Shown one piece after another: positions 35,137-45,424 of a DNA stretch of 64,000 nucleotides. Below the pieces are notes generated by a model, which searched no databases, was not told the origin of the DNA, and was given only the letters and a program-made list of their open reading frames with translations. The translations under genes and the position numbers were made by a program. The DNA is from Gemmatales bacterium (GTDB lineage Bacteria > Planctomycetota > Planctomycetia > Gemmatales > HRBIN36), in the NCBI GenBank assembly GCA_025060195.1, contig JANXCQ010000009.1:1-64000 (forward strand), in the 5' to 3' direction. Position 1 is the stretch's first letter, and each line of letters opens with the position of its first letter.

Positions 35137-36288
35137 GTGGCTCAAGTCTATCGCTGGAACACCCCGCAAGCACAACGCCCCATTATCGAAACAGCAGTGC
35201 GCACCCTCGAGCAGGGGGGCTTGGTGATTTTTCCAACCGAAACCGTCTATGGTGTAGCAGCTCACGCGCTGGACGCTCAAGCGGTCGAACGCCTCATCCA
35301 CTGCAAGGGCCGCCCAGAAGATAAACCTCTAGCCTTGGCCTTAGCTCGCCCCTCGGCCAGTCGGGATTGGGTGCCCGAGATGAGTCTGCTTGCGCGGCGA
35401 CTGATGCGACGATGCTGGCCGGGGCCGGTGACTATCGTCTTCCGCGAAGGCTGGCAAACTGGCCTGATCACCCGCCTGCCCGAAACCGTGCGGCGCTACA
35501 TCGCGCCCGGGCCCACGCTCGGCATCCGCATTCCCGACCACGAGGCGATTCGCCAAGTGTTATCTCGTCTGCCCGGCCCGTTAGTCCTCACTAGCGCTAA
35601 CCGCAGCGGCGAACCGGCCACGGTCACCGGCAGCGATGCTCACGAGGCCCTCGGCCAAACCGTGGATATCGTCATCGACGACGGCCCCTGCCGATTCCGT
35701 GAAGCCTCCACAGTAGTCGAAGTGGACGGCCAACAACTCCGTATCTTGCGCCCCGGCGCTGTCTCGGCCGAAATGCTCCAACGCCTGACCGGTTGCATCG
35801 TGCTTTTTGTTTGCAGCGGCAACACCTGTCGTAGCCCCTTAGCGGCCGCATTGTGTCGCAAATTCCTCACCGAAAAACTTGGTTGCTCCGCCGACCAGTT
35901 AGCGCAACACGGCTTTCTCATCCTGTCGGCGGGAACGTCGGCACTTCCGGGCCAGCGGGCCACCCCGGAAGCTGTCGCCGCGGCCAGTCGTCTCGGCGCC
36001 GACCTCTCCGACCATCTGTCCCAACCGCTCACCCAATCCCTCCTCGCCCAAGCCGATTTCATCTACACCATGACCCACAACCATCTCGACACGGTTCGCC
36101 AACGTCTGGGCGACTCCGACGCGAAAGTGGCCTTACTCCACCCTGACGGCCACGACATCCACGACCCTCTCGGCGGCGACGCCAGCGACTATGATAACTG
36201 TGCCCAGCAAATTGCTCAGGCAGTCGCCGCACGGATCGAGTCCGATCTCTGGCCATGCCATCTTCCCCACGCGCCCTCGAAGACCTGA
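35137..36288 (+). CDS. Fusion: Sua5/YrdC threonylcarbamoyl-AMP synthase + low-molecular-weight protein phosphatase
   Basis: The protein has 383 residues. Residues 1-205 are a Sua5/YciO/YrdC domain: 'GGLVIFPTETVYGVAAHALD', 'CKGRPEDKPLALAL', 'WPGPVTIVFRE', 'LGIRIPDHEAIRQVL', 'PLVLTSANRSGEPA', 'STVVEVDGQQLRILRPGAVS'. It should make threonylcarbamoyl-AMP for the t6A37 modification of tRNA. Residues about 220-380 are a low-molecular-weight phosphatase: P-loop 'VLFVCSGNTCRSPLAAALC' (CX5R) and 'HDIHDPLGGDASDYDNC', whose 'HDIHDP' fits the general-acid Asp. The same two activities are neighbouring genes (ywlC, ywlE) in Bacillus subtilis, where YwlE is an arginine phosphatase. Start is GTG after GGGAAGG. 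Confidence 0.9.
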   Translation: MAQVYRWNTPQAQRPIIETAVRTLEQGGLVIFPTETVYGVAAHALDAQAVERLIHCKGRPEDKPLALALARPSASRDWVPEMSLLARRLMRRCWPGPVTIVFREGWQTGLITRLPETVRRYIAPGPTLGIRIPDHEAIRQVLSRLPGPLVLTSANRSGEPATVTGSDAHEALGQTVDIVIDDGPCRFREASTVVEVDGQQLRILRPGAVSAEMLQRLTGCIVLFVCSGNTCRSPLAAALCRKFLTEKLGCSADQLAQHGFLILSAGTSALPGQRATPEAVAAASRLGADLSDHLSQPLTQSLLAQADFIYTMTHNHLDTVRQRLGDSDAKVALLHPDGHDIHDPLGGDASDYDNCAQQIAQAVAARIESDLWPCHLPHAPSKT

Positions 36289-39260
36289 CCCAACATTATG
36301 GCCGAGTTTTATTCGACCTCCTGGAAGTTCCCCGACCCCTTCTGTTGACACCGCCCTGGTGGCACGACCTGTTCCTCCGTTGGCTCATTCACGAACCCAA
36401 CGTCAAAACGCAGCTGTTTCGACTCCTCGACGTTCTTCCGACACTCCACACCGACCAGGCCATCGTCCGCCACCTTCGGGAGTATTTCTTAGAGGCCGCC
36501 GACCACCTTCCTCAGCCCTTGCGATTTCTGATCGAAGCCCTTCCCGAATCAGGCTTTTTCGCGCGGCTCATCGCCCGATTCACCCGCTTCCAAGCCCGCC
36601 ACACCGCACGACAATTCATCGCTGGGGAAACCGTCGCCGAAGCCCTCCAAGCCATCTCCCGCCTGCGACAACGCCAACTCGCCTTCACCCTCGACCTGTT
36701 AGGTGAAGCCGTTCTTACGGAATCTGAGGCCGAACAGTATCTAAAACGAAACATTTGCCTCTTAGAACAACTGTCACAATACGCTCCTACCTGGCCTGAG
36801 ATAAATCTCATCGACCGGGACTTCGACGACTCACCCTTCCCTCGCATCAACCTTTCTATCAAACTATCATCCTTCTATAGTCGTTTTGACCCCATTGACC
36901 CAGTCACCACCATACAGGAAGTCGAAGCCCGTCTCCGTCCTCTGTTAGAAACCGCATACCGGTTGCGGGCATTTATCTATTTCGACATGGAACAATATGC
37001 TTATAAAGACCTGACCCTCGATCTGTTTACCTCGCTGCTATCACAAAGCCCCTTCCGAGATTGGCCCCACGTCGGCATTGCTTTACAAGCCTATCTACGC
37101 GACACTCCCCAAGACTTAGAGCGCCTCACGCAATGGGTCTCTCAACGTGGCACGCCGATCTGGATACGCTTAGTTAAGGGCGCTTACTGGGACTATGAGG
37201 TCATCGTCGCCGCTCAGAAAAACTGGCCAGTCCCTGTTTGGCTCAATAAATGGCAAACTGACGCTCAGTTTGAACAACTTACTGAACGTCTGCTTCAGTC
37301 GCGCCTGCTTCGACCTGCCATCGCCAGCCACAATCTCCGCAGTTTGGCTCACGCCCTGGCAGCCGCGGAATATTATCAGGTGCCCGCTCACTTTATCGAA
37401 TTTCAAGTTCTCTATGGCATGGGCGACCCCATTGCCGATTGTTTAGTTCGCTTAGATCAACGCGTCCGTGTCTATACCCCTTTCGGCGAACTCTTACCCG
37501 GTGTCGCTTACTTAGTACGTCGTCTTTTAGAAAACACCTCAAATCAATCTTTCCTTCGCGCCACCCTGGTAGAACAACTTCACCCCGAAGAATTACTTAC
37601 CAGCCCTGAGGAACTGGCCATGTTGACATCCACCGCTCCCCCGAAGCAAGCCCCGCTCGACATGGTTAGTCCACCTGCCCTGGAAGTAACCTTTCGCAAC
37701 GAACCTCACTCCGACTTCTCCCGCGCCGAAGCACGCCAGGCCATGTTCGACGCTCTCGCCCAGGTGAACCATCAATTAGGACGCGAATATCCTCCAATAA
37801 TTAATGGCAAGCCCGTTTTCACTAATCAACGCACCGAAATCTATAATCCCTCCCATAAACGCCAACTGTTAGGTATAGTTCACTTCGCCTCTATATCGGA
37901 AGCGGAGCAAGCTATCCAGGCAGCGGTCGGGGCTTTTCCGAAATGGCGCGACACACCAGTCCACCACCGCGCCACTCTGCTACGCCGCTTAGCCGATTGG
38001 TTTGCGCAACGCCGCTATTTATTAGCCGCCTGGCAAGTGTATGAATGCGGCAAACCCTGGCGCGAAGCCGATGCCGATGTTACCGAGGCCATCGACTTTT
38101 GCCGCTATTATGCGCTCGAGATGGAACGCCTGAGTCAACCGCGACGTCGCGATGTGCCCGGTGAACTGAACGAGTATTTTTACGAACCGCGAGGCGTATG
38201 CGTAGTGATCGCGCCATGGAATTTCCCCCTCGCCATCCTCACCGGCATGACGACCGCTGCCTTAGTGACCGGCAACACCGTCATCATGAAGCCCGCCGAG
38301 CAATCCAGTATCGTGGCCTCGTGGCTCATGACCGGCTTGCAGGAAGTTGGTTTCCCACCAGGCGTTGTTCACTATCTGCCTGGGCAAGGCGAACTTATAG
38401 GTCCTTATTTAGTAAGCCATCGTGATGTTCACATCATCGCCTTTACCGGTTCCCGAGCTGTCGGTTTAGCTATTAATCAATTAGCGGCGCAAACCCCGCC
38501 CGGTCAGCATCACGTTAAGCGAGTCATTGCCGAAATGGGCGGAAAAAACGCGATTATCATTGACGACGACGCCGACTTAGACGAGGCGATAGACGGCGTG
38601 ATTTATAGTGCCTTTGGTTACCAAGGTCAAAAATGCTCCGCCTGTTCCCGACTGATTGTCCTCCATGATATCTATAAGCGGTTCCTGGAACGCTTAGTGG
38701 ACGCTACTAAAAGCCTGCGCATTGCCCCCGCCGAGGATCCTAGTTGCGACTTAGGTCCCGTGATTAGTGCTGAAGCACAAAGTCGTATCCTGGAAGCGAT
38801 TAAACAAGCATACCATGACGCGGAACTAGCATATGCCGGCTCGGTCGGCGCCCTGGTTGATGAAGGATATTATGTAGCCCCTCACATCTTTATCAACGTG
38901 CCGCCACATTGTCCCTTAGCCCAAGAGGAAATCTTTGGGCCTGTCCTCGCAGTCATGAAAGCCGATTCCCTCGATGAGGCCCTGACACTCGCTAACGGAG
39001 TGAGTTACGCCTTAACCGGCGGATTTTACTCCCGCAGTCCCGCCCACATTGCCCGGGTACGTCGCGAGTTTCGTGTCGGTAACCTCTATATTAATCGGCC
39101 TATAGTCGGCGCTCTAGTTGACCGCCAACCCTTTGGCGGATTCAAACTCTCTGGTATAGGTTCTAAAGCTGGCGGACCAGATTACTTATTACAGTTCCTA
39201 CTCCCACGCACCATAACCGAAAATACCATGCGCCACGGATTCGCCCCTTTACAGGAATAA
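36255..39260 (+). CDS. putA: Bifunctional proline dehydrogenase / glutamate-semialdehyde dehydrogenase
   Basis: Two-step oxidation of proline to glutamate. The protein has 1001 residues. The N-terminal half is a FAD proline dehydrogenase: 'PRINLSIKLSSFYSRFDPID', 'IWIRLVKGAYWDYE', 'ASHNLRSLAHALAAAEY', 'FQVLYGMGDPIADCLV'. The C-terminal half is an aldehyde dehydrogenase: 'EPRGVCVVIAPWNFPLAILT', 'VIMKPAEQSS', 'VIAEMGGKNAIIIDDDADLD', catalytic Cys in 'YQGQKCSACSR', 'LAQEEIFGPVLAV'. There is no DNA-binding ribbon-helix-helix domain, so it is a non-regulatory PutA. The start overlaps the preceding gene by 34 bases. The C-terminal half uses many TTA codons by eye. Confidence 0.95.
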   Translation: MPSSPRALEDLTQHYGRVLFDLLEVPRPLLLTPPWWHDLFLRWLIHEPNVKTQLFRLLDVLPTLHTDQAIVRHLREYFLEAADHLPQPLRFLIEALPESGFFARLIARFTRFQARHTARQFIAGETVAEALQAISRLRQRQLAFTLDLLGEAVLTESEAEQYLKRNICLLEQLSQYAPTWPEINLIDRDFDDSPFPRINLSIKLSSFYSRFDPIDPVTTIQEVEARLRPLLETAYRLRAFIYFDMEQYAYKDLTLDLFTSLLSQSPFRDWPHVGIALQAYLRDTPQDLERLTQWVSQRGTPIWIRLVKGAYWDYEVIVAAQKNWPVPVWLNKWQTDAQFEQLTERLLQSRLLRPAIASHNLRSLAHALAAAEYYQVPAHFIEFQVLYGMGDPIADCLVRLDQRVRVYTPFGELLPGVAYLVRRLLENTSNQSFLRATLVEQLHPEELLTSPEELAMLTSTAPPKQAPLDMVSPPALEVTFRNEPHSDFSRAEARQAMFDALAQVNHQLGREYPPIINGKPVFTNQRTEIYNPSHKRQLLGIVHFASISEAEQAIQAAVGAFPKWRDTPVHHRATLLRRLADWFAQRRYLLAAWQVYECGKPWREADADVTEAIDFCRYYALEMERLSQPRRRDVPGELNEYFYEPRGVCVVIAPWNFPLAILTGMTTAALVTGNTVIMKPAEQSSIVASWLMTGLQEVGFPPGVVHYLPGQGELIGPYLVSHRDVHIIAFTGSRAVGLAINQLAAQTPPGQHHVKRVIAEMGGKNAIIIDDDADLDEAIDGVIYSAFGYQGQKCSACSRLIVLHDIYKRFLERLVDATKSLRIAPAEDPSCDLGPVISAEAQSRILEAIKQAYHDAELAYAGSVGALVDEGYYVAPHIFINVPPHCPLAQEEIFGPVLAVMKADSLDEALTLANGVSYALTGGFYSRSPAHIARVRREFRVGNLYINRPIVGALVDRQPFGGFKLSGIGSKAGGPDYLLQFLLPRTITENTMRHGFAPLQE

Positions 39261-39304
39261 GCACAGTGTCCGCACCCTTGAGTCAGACATACGCTCATGC
39301 AAAG

Positions 39305-40990
39305 TTATTCTTCCTTGGCGGGTAATTTTTTTGCAGGAGTTTTCGCGGGGACTTCATCAGGATTTAAGACCGCCTTCTGCTCCCGCAGTTTCTGAGTCAA
39401 CTTCTCCACGGGAATTTCCTGAACGGAGCACCGATGTTCCAGTGCGAGGTGGGCAGCTATCCCGCTGGCCTGCCCTAATACCATAAACACGGGTTCCATC
39501 CTGATACTGCCGTACGCCACATGCGTGGCCGAGACACATACGGGCACTAACAAATTGCTGCATTCCTCAGGCTTCGGAAGGATAGATCTATAAGGAATAC
39601 TATAAGGTTGCACACGCACCTGAAAGTCACCTTCGTTAATGACGCCCCCATCGGGAGTAGGAACCCGCTGCACATGGTGCGAATCCATATTATAAGAACC
39701 GAGCCCGACAGCATCGGATTTCCAGCGATCTTTTTCGATATCATGCTGAGTCATCACATAAACCCCCCGCATACGTCGGGCCTCCCGCACATAGAGTTGA
39801 GGGGGCCAGTTATTAGTGTCAGTAAACTCGTCTTTCGCTAAGCCCCAGGAACGCACCTCGGCCTGTAATTTCGCGGGCACCCGCTCGTCGTGGGCTAAGA
39901 AATAGAAAAAACCCTGAATATAGTCCTTGTGATCCTGCCAAATTCGCTGCCGAACCTCGGCATTCCCTTCCGGATAATCCCAATTGGCACCTATATGATC
40001 GGTCGAAATCGGCCCATTATTGTTCGTATCAGTCTTACCATTCGGGATCGGCACGGGATTGCACAGCTCCGAGAACTTCACGTCCGGTCGCGCCTTGAGA
40101 TAACGGGCTAATAACTCATAACGCCCGGGATCGTAATTCTGGGGCTTCGGCCAGGGGACGCGAAGATCATCCCGTTGCGTCAGACAAAGGCGAAAGTTAT
40201 AAGCCTGCACCTTCTTATCGCCGGTGCCCGGCGGATCGAGAGGTCCTGGTTGCACGAGGGGAAGTAATCGTCCTTGAGCATCGAAAGGCGACACTTTGAC
40301 ATACCATTGATGAGCTTTACTAAATTCCTGCACCCCTGCTAAAGATTCCCCAAAATCCTTACGCCCCTCTCGCCCCACCACGTAACTGACCCCAGCCTGG
40401 GCCAATAGGTCGCCTTCGTAAGTGGCATCTATATATATCTGGGCACGCCAAATTTTTCCCTTTCCCGTTCTGATTTCGCTGATGCGATTCCCCTCCTTAC
40501 GTATGGCTCGGAGCGGCTCGTGAGTATAGACCTTGATTCCGCATTCCTCAATCAAGTCCCGAAATATGCGGCTGGCGACGTGAGGTTCAAATCGAAAGCC
40601 TGTGCGACAATCCCGTACCTGTGGCGAATCCTTGCCGTAATGCCGCACGTAATAATCGAAAACGCGCTGATAGAATTCACGACTATATCCGCCAATCGCT
40701 CCGGGATTGCCGACGTCTGTGTTCCCCAGACCCCCTGTAGTCATACCTCCCAGGTGCCCGCTTGGCTCTAAGATCACCACATTCCGTTTTTCCCGCGCTG
40801 CCGCTACTGCAGCAACAATCCCTCCACTTGTCCCGCCATAGATAACTATATCAAATGACTCGACTTTTTCCTGTTGAGCGTAACTCAACGCATTCGGCTT
40901 GTCCAAGGACTTAGTATACACCAAATAGATGGAAAACAAACTGACCGCTAGACACCATGTCCTTGATAGCATCTTGATTCGTCGCTGCAT
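39305..40990 (-). CDS. Secreted FAD-dependent oxidoreductase (PF12831-like)
   Basis: The protein has 561 residues from the ATG at 40990, chosen because AAGGGGAA lies just upstream; the ORF track begins 16 codons earlier, inside the preceding gene. A signal peptide covers about residues 1-25. Next comes the dinucleotide fold 'FDIVIYGGTSGGIVAAVAAA' with 'VVILEPSGHLGGMTTGGLG', and a GXGXXG-like 'GATYEGDLLAQAGV'-type region 'IDATYEGDLL'. Near the end is 'CVSATHVAYGSIRMEPVFM', typical of the FAD-dependent family common in planctomycetes. Substrate unknown; sugar or polysaccharide oxidation is often assumed. It sits just after the PVC cytochrome gene, which could accept its electrons. Confidence 0.85.
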   Translation of the reverse strand: MQRRIKMLSRTWCLAVSLFSIYLVYTKSLDKPNALSYAQQEKVESFDIVIYGGTSGGIVAAVAAAREKRNVVILEPSGHLGGMTTGGLGNTDVGNPGAIGGYSREFYQRVFDYYVRHYGKDSPQVRDCRTGFRFEPHVASRIFRDLIEECGIKVYTHEPLRAIRKEGNRISEIRTGKGKIWRAQIYIDATYEGDLLAQAGVSYVVGREGRKDFGESLAGVQEFSKAHQWYVKVSPFDAQGRLLPLVQPGPLDPPGTGDKKVQAYNFRLCLTQRDDLRVPWPKPQNYDPGRYELLARYLKARPDVKFSELCNPVPIPNGKTDTNNNGPISTDHIGANWDYPEGNAEVRQRIWQDHKDYIQGFFYFLAHDERVPAKLQAEVRSWGLAKDEFTDTNNWPPQLYVREARRMRGVYVMTQHDIEKDRWKSDAVGLGSYNMDSHHVQRVPTPDGGVINEGDFQVRVQPYSIPYRSILPKPEECSNLLVPVCVSATHVAYGSIRMEPVFMVLGQASGIAAHLALEHRCSVQEIPVEKLTQKLREQKAVLNPDEVPAKTPAKKLPAKEE

Positions 40991-41019
40991 AGGCTTCCCC
41001 TTAATTATCACCCCTGGAA

Positions 41020-43971
41020 TTATGGTTGGCGCAACCATGCAATCAGGTCGGCCAAATCCTGTTTCGAGAGACTTTGTTCCCAGTTCTCGGGCATGAGGGA
41101 AACTGGCAGGGCGCGAATTTCCACCAAATCGTGTCGGCGTATCTCTTCGCGAACGCCCTGGGCGCGAAGCAAAACGATATAATGTTCGTTTTCGCTTATA
41201 AGAATCCCCGTGAAAATCTGACCGTTCTTGGTCTCTGCGATGTAAGTCATATAATTCGGCGCGACAGCGGCGTTCGGATGTAGGATATCCTCTAATAATT
41301 GCTCAGGGGTGCGTCCCCGGGCGTCATCTAGATTAGGACCCACAGCGATACCCTGGCCATTGCGTTGATGACATTGAGCGCAATGCTGGGCAAATAGTTC
41401 CGAGCCGCGATTAGGGTTCGGTTTCAGTTGCAAAGCGTCGCGATAGGCACGAAAAACCTCCTGGCGGGGACTAAGCCGACCTAAAGTTTTTTCCGCACGA
41501 ACTCGGAGCTCCTGAGGTAATGCGTCGAGGAGTTGTTGTCTTCGCCGGCTATCTAGGTCGCCAGGTTGTATGATTCCGTTCTCTAAAGCGTTCAGCAACC
41601 AGGGAGCTGCCTCCTTATTGCGTAATAACCGTTCTAATGCTTCGGCGCGCACCCCGGGACTTAGTTCCGCTAGCCGCGCGATGAGCCTATTAGCATGGCC
41701 CTCGTCTAAGTGATCACTATAGGCCTGCAAGGCCACTAGTTGTAAATCGGGAGGATAACGTGCATGCAGATACTTCTCAGCGAGTTGCCGGGCTTCGTTT
41801 GGAGATATAATGGTGAGGTACCGCAGTGCGGAGATTAGCTCGTTCAGGTCGCTGTCTTCCCGTTGTAGAATATGAGTGGCCTGCCGACTAAGGCGTTCAA
41901 GTTGCGTGCGCATCGTCGGACTAAGCCCCTTGAGAAAACTAAGTGGTTGAGCCCGAGCCCGACCTTCTAACACTGCGGTGATGACGGCGAGTTGATCTTG
42001 GAATCGCCATTTGGGAGAGATTGCTAGCTCCAGGAATGTGACAGTTTCCGCGTCGTGACGACGTTGGCCGATGAGTCGGGCGAGTTGGGTGATCATTATT
42101 AGCTGGCCTGGCTGTGGCTTATCTAGCAATGAAGTTTTAGCGGCGAGAGTTTGGAGGAATGCTAAAGGATTTTCCGCGGTGGCAATAACAATTGCTTGGC
42201 GAATCCACGGGTCTTGTGCGTCGTGTTGCGCCAATTGGGCGAGGACGGGATAAGATTTTTCGGCAGGAAGCATGCTAAGTGTCAGGGCCAGTTGGAAGCG
42301 GACGCGCGGATTTTTATCCGGTGCTAATGTCAGCATTCGTTCCTGGAGATACGGGGACTTATTTAGTCGTTTCTCGGCCAGGATTAATGCATTTTCGCGC
42401 AGGCCGGGTTCGGGATGACTAAGTGCCCGAGCAATGAGTTCGTCTGAGAGGGCGTGAAGCCCCTCTAAGGTCCACAGGGCGCGTAGCCGAGCTTGGGCGT
42501 CGGGGTGATTGCTTGCTAGATGTTCTAAAGCGGGAACGATGGACTTGTCTTGTCTTTCCACGAGGAGGCGTTGAGCGGTGTCGCGACGCCAGACGTTTGT
42601 GTGGCTCAGTTCACGCACCAATGCGGCGCTGGAGGCTTGCTCTAAGTTCGGATATTGGGCGGCACTAGAGTGTTCGGGGACGATGCGGTAGATGCGGCCG
42701 CGATCGTGACCGGCGCGGAGGTCAAGACGTTTTTGCACATCGGCAGGAATCCATTGAGGATGCTCAACCACAGCACGGTAGAAGTCGGCGATATAGAGGG
42801 CGCCGTCGGGGCCGGTGCCTAAAAAAACGGGTCGGCACCAGGGATCGCGCGAGGCAAAGAATTCAGACTTTTGGTCGACTCGTTGGGCTACGAAGATCGC
42901 TCCCTGGGGAACTAGGCGGCAGCGGTGTACTAAGTTATGAACAGGATCGCAAACATAGGCGCAACCTTGATAATCTGCAGGGAGTAAGTCACCTAAATAG
43001 ATGTGTATGCCGCAGGCGGAGGTAAAGTGGCCTGTGTGAGTATAGTCGTTGAAGCGTTCACTCGGAGGGGTAAGGGGGAATATAGATGCTCCAATGGCGC
43101 CATAGTCAGCGATATTGAGAATATTAGGCACCGCAAGCTGGGGCGCGCGACGAAGATAGTGGTCCGGTATGGGGGCGAACCGGATGTGGATGCGATTATT
43201 ACAGAAGAAACGTCGGCCCCAGGCATCGAAGGTGTGTCCGAATTGGGATTGTCCGCTGACGGGTTCAACCTGGCCAGTGTCAGGACGGAAGCGGAAATCG
43301 CGGCCGCGGATTTCGAGCTTAGGATGATGCGGATGGTCGGGGGCGTAGATGGTGCCCCCGCTATCGCCATTGCAGCCGTATATCCAGTTATCCAGCCCCC
43401 AGATTAGGCCGTTGACGCGATGTTGGGGATTACCTTCATGAAAGCCTGTGAGAATGATTTTTCTAATATCCGCGCGACCATCGCCATCGGTGTCCTCGAG
43501 ATACCAGATGTTAGGGGCGGCGCTAACCAGGACACCTCGGCGCCAGGGAAATATGCCATCGGGATAAGGTAAGCCGTCGGCGAATATCGAGACGCGCTCG
43601 ATGCGGGCGTTCCCACGGATGCCCTGTAGGAGTTTGATGCGTCCGCCGGTGGGGCCTGTGGGATAGTCGTTCATTTCGACGACATAAAGGCGTCCTTGCG
43701 CATCCCAGGTGAAAGCGACGGGGTCAACGACGTCTGGCTCGGCAGCTACCACTTCGACGCGGAGGCCTGGGGGAACGACAATAGAGGCTAAAGTTTCCTG
43801 CGGCGATTTGGGGGGAGGAAAATTGCGTGGCAGACCATTGGTTGGTGCTTGTTGGCTGGCACTATCTTGCCAAGTTAGCGCGGACAGGCCGACTATTAGT
43901 GAACATAAGAAGAATTTAGAGACGTGAGGATTGCTTAACGAATGTAGGCGGGAGATGATAGGGGGAGGCAT
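41020..43971 (-). CDS. PVC-type membrane-bound dehydrogenase / haem c protein with HEAT repeats
   Basis: The protein has 983 residues. After a signal/anchor (about residues 18-38) comes an NHL/six-bladed propeller-like dehydrogenase domain. It contains 'VPPGLRVEVVAAEPDVVDPVAFTWDAQGRLYVVEMNDYP', 'GNPQHRVNGLIWGLDNWIYG' and 'GPDGALYIADFYRAVVEHPQ' (quoted in part). Residues about 450-830 are helical HEAT-like repeats. The C-terminus is a haem c domain with 'CAQCHQRNGQG' and 'VAPNYMTYIAETKNGQIFTG', the planctomycete/verrucomicrobial haem-binding layout. It probably oxidises a sugar-type substrate in the periplasm and passes electrons to the haem. The FAD protein downstream is 29 bases away. Confidence 0.9.
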   Translation of the reverse strand: MPPPIISRLHSLSNPHVSKFFLCSLIVGLSALTWQDSASQQAPTNGLPRNFPPPKSPQETLASIVVPPGLRVEVVAAEPDVVDPVAFTWDAQGRLYVVEMNDYPTGPTGGRIKLLQGIRGNARIERVSIFADGLPYPDGIFPWRRGVLVSAAPNIWYLEDTDGDGRADIRKIILTGFHEGNPQHRVNGLIWGLDNWIYGCNGDSGGTIYAPDHPHHPKLEIRGRDFRFRPDTGQVEPVSGQSQFGHTFDAWGRRFFCNNRIHIRFAPIPDHYLRRAPQLAVPNILNIADYGAIGASIFPLTPPSERFNDYTHTGHFTSACGIHIYLGDLLPADYQGCAYVCDPVHNLVHRCRLVPQGAIFVAQRVDQKSEFFASRDPWCRPVFLGTGPDGALYIADFYRAVVEHPQWIPADVQKRLDLRAGHDRGRIYRIVPEHSSAAQYPNLEQASSAALVRELSHTNVWRRDTAQRLLVERQDKSIVPALEHLASNHPDAQARLRALWTLEGLHALSDELIARALSHPEPGLRENALILAEKRLNKSPYLQERMLTLAPDKNPRVRFQLALTLSMLPAEKSYPVLAQLAQHDAQDPWIRQAIVIATAENPLAFLQTLAAKTSLLDKPQPGQLIMITQLARLIGQRRHDAETVTFLELAISPKWRFQDQLAVITAVLEGRARAQPLSFLKGLSPTMRTQLERLSRQATHILQREDSDLNELISALRYLTIISPNEARQLAEKYLHARYPPDLQLVALQAYSDHLDEGHANRLIARLAELSPGVRAEALERLLRNKEAAPWLLNALENGIIQPGDLDSRRRQQLLDALPQELRVRAEKTLGRLSPRQEVFRAYRDALQLKPNPNRGSELFAQHCAQCHQRNGQGIAVGPNLDDARGRTPEQLLEDILHPNAAVAPNYMTYIAETKNGQIFTGILISENEHYIVLLRAQGVREEIRRHDLVEIRALPVSLMPENWEQSLSKQDLADLIAWLRQP

Positions 43972-44539
43972 GTCTGGGGCCCTCGATGATTAGGAACTGC
44001 GGGGATGGTGGGATTATATGGAGATGGCGGAGGTTGCCCAGGGTGGGGGCTCAAATCGCTGCGGTCTTCGGCGGGTGGACTGGTGCGAATCGGGCTGAGG
44101 TCAACTGTAGACTATTTAGATGAATGCACAGAAGTATAGCGTCGGCACGCTCCTAGGATCAGAGTGAGGAGTTCGAGTGCGATAACCCAGAGATCACTGA
44201 GACAAACACAAATGCGCGTGGATAAGGAAAAATACAGCGAGCAATCAAATAAAGAAAATGAAATAGCGTTCGGTGCGCAAGATAGATTCAATAGGATAGG
44301 TTTCTAGGGGGAACAATGAGCGAAGTTCATCAAGTCGAGATTTATTACGGAACCTGCGGAGCCGATTATCGGATGGAGTGAAACTTAGGCGGATCTTCGA
44401 TATACAAGGTTAGTCGTAACGTAAAGCTTATCACGACTTAGCTTGTGATGGAAAAAAGCGGTGATAGTCAGAACTATAGATGCTGAGAAGCAGCACTACG
44501 GGAAAGCTAAGTCATGGTAAGTGATTGAGTCAGGTGAAT
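43972..44539. other. Intergenic region, no gene seen
   Basis: 568 bases between two minus-strand genes with no ORF of note. It should hold the promoter of the PVC cytochrome gene. A weak hairpin (ATCAC/GTGAT near 44433) has no T-run in either direction and is not called. Confidence 0.4.
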
Positions 44540-45163
44540 TTATTCTTCGGCGGGCAGGATGCCGCGTTGGATGAGATAATTGAGTAGGTCGGCGGCGGCT
44601 TGTTGGGGAGAGATTTCGGCAGCGTCGAAGACTAATTCCGGCTGAAGGGGCGGCTCATACGGGTCGTCAATGCCGGTGAACTGCTTGATTGCGCCGGCCC
44701 GAGCCTTTTTATATAAGCCCTTAGGATCGCGCTTTTCGCAGACTTCCAGAGGCGTGGCGAGATACACTTCGATAAAAGGTAGCCCTGCTTGTTCGTGGAG
44801 ACGGCGCGCGTTGTCGCGGTCTTTACGGTAGGGAGAGATAAAGCTGGTCATGACGATGAGACCGGCGTCGGCAAAAAGCTTGGCTACTTCGCTGATGCGG
44901 CGGATGTTTTCTTCGCGGTCTTCGGGAGAGAAGCCGAGGTTTTTGTTGAGTCCGTGGCGGATGTTGTCGCCGTCAAGGACGTAGGCCAAGTGGCCTCGTT
45001 GGATGAGAGCGTGTTCCAGAGTGAATGCGAGGGTGCTTTTGCCGGAGCCGCTGAGACCAGTGAACCAGATGGTGCAACCGCGTTGGCGGAGCAGGCGTTC
45101 GCGTTCTTGTCGGGTAACGTGCCCTTCGTGCCAGGTGATGTTGGTTGCTTTGATTTGAGTCAT
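44540..45163 (-). CDS. cysC: Adenylylsulfate (APS) kinase
   Basis: Phosphorylates APS to PAPS. The 207 residues show '[11 protein letters not shown]' at the start, Walker A 'GLSGSGKST', '[23 protein letters not shown]' (APS-binding), '[34 protein letters not shown]', '[22 protein letters not shown]' and '[14 protein letters not shown]'. It is a stand-alone kinase, not fused to ATP sulfurylase. A GGAGTGA ribosome site precedes the ATG. Because the CysH here is of the Fe-S APS-reducing class, PAPS from CysC may instead feed sulfotransferases. Confidence 0.95.
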   Translation of the reverse strand: MTQIKATNITWHEGHVTRQERERLLRQRGCTIWFTGLSGSGKSTLAFTLEHALIQRGHLAYVLDGDNIRHGLNKNLGFSPEDREENIRRISEVAKLFADAGLIVMTSFISPYRKDRDNARRLHEQAGLPFIEVYLATPLEVCEKRDPKGLYKKARAGAIKQFTGIDDPYEPPLQPELVFDAAEISPQQAAADLLNYLIQRGILPAEE

Positions 45164-45424
45164 GGCGATTCACTCCAATTATGACTAATCATTTGGAGAA
45201 AGAAAGTAAGAGGGCTTGGCATAAGGTGGGACTACGGTTGAGCCAAGCATCATATGACCAGATTCTGGAATGATCAAGACGGGGCTGGACAAAGTACTTT
45301 TCGTCTGAGGTCAACCGGGGAAACGGAGTCGGGGTGGTGCCTTCTGGTGCGGTTCGTATATACCTTCCGCGATGGGGTTGACGCGAAGGTGCGATGGCTA
45401 ATGAGCAGCAGCGGAGGGGCACAT

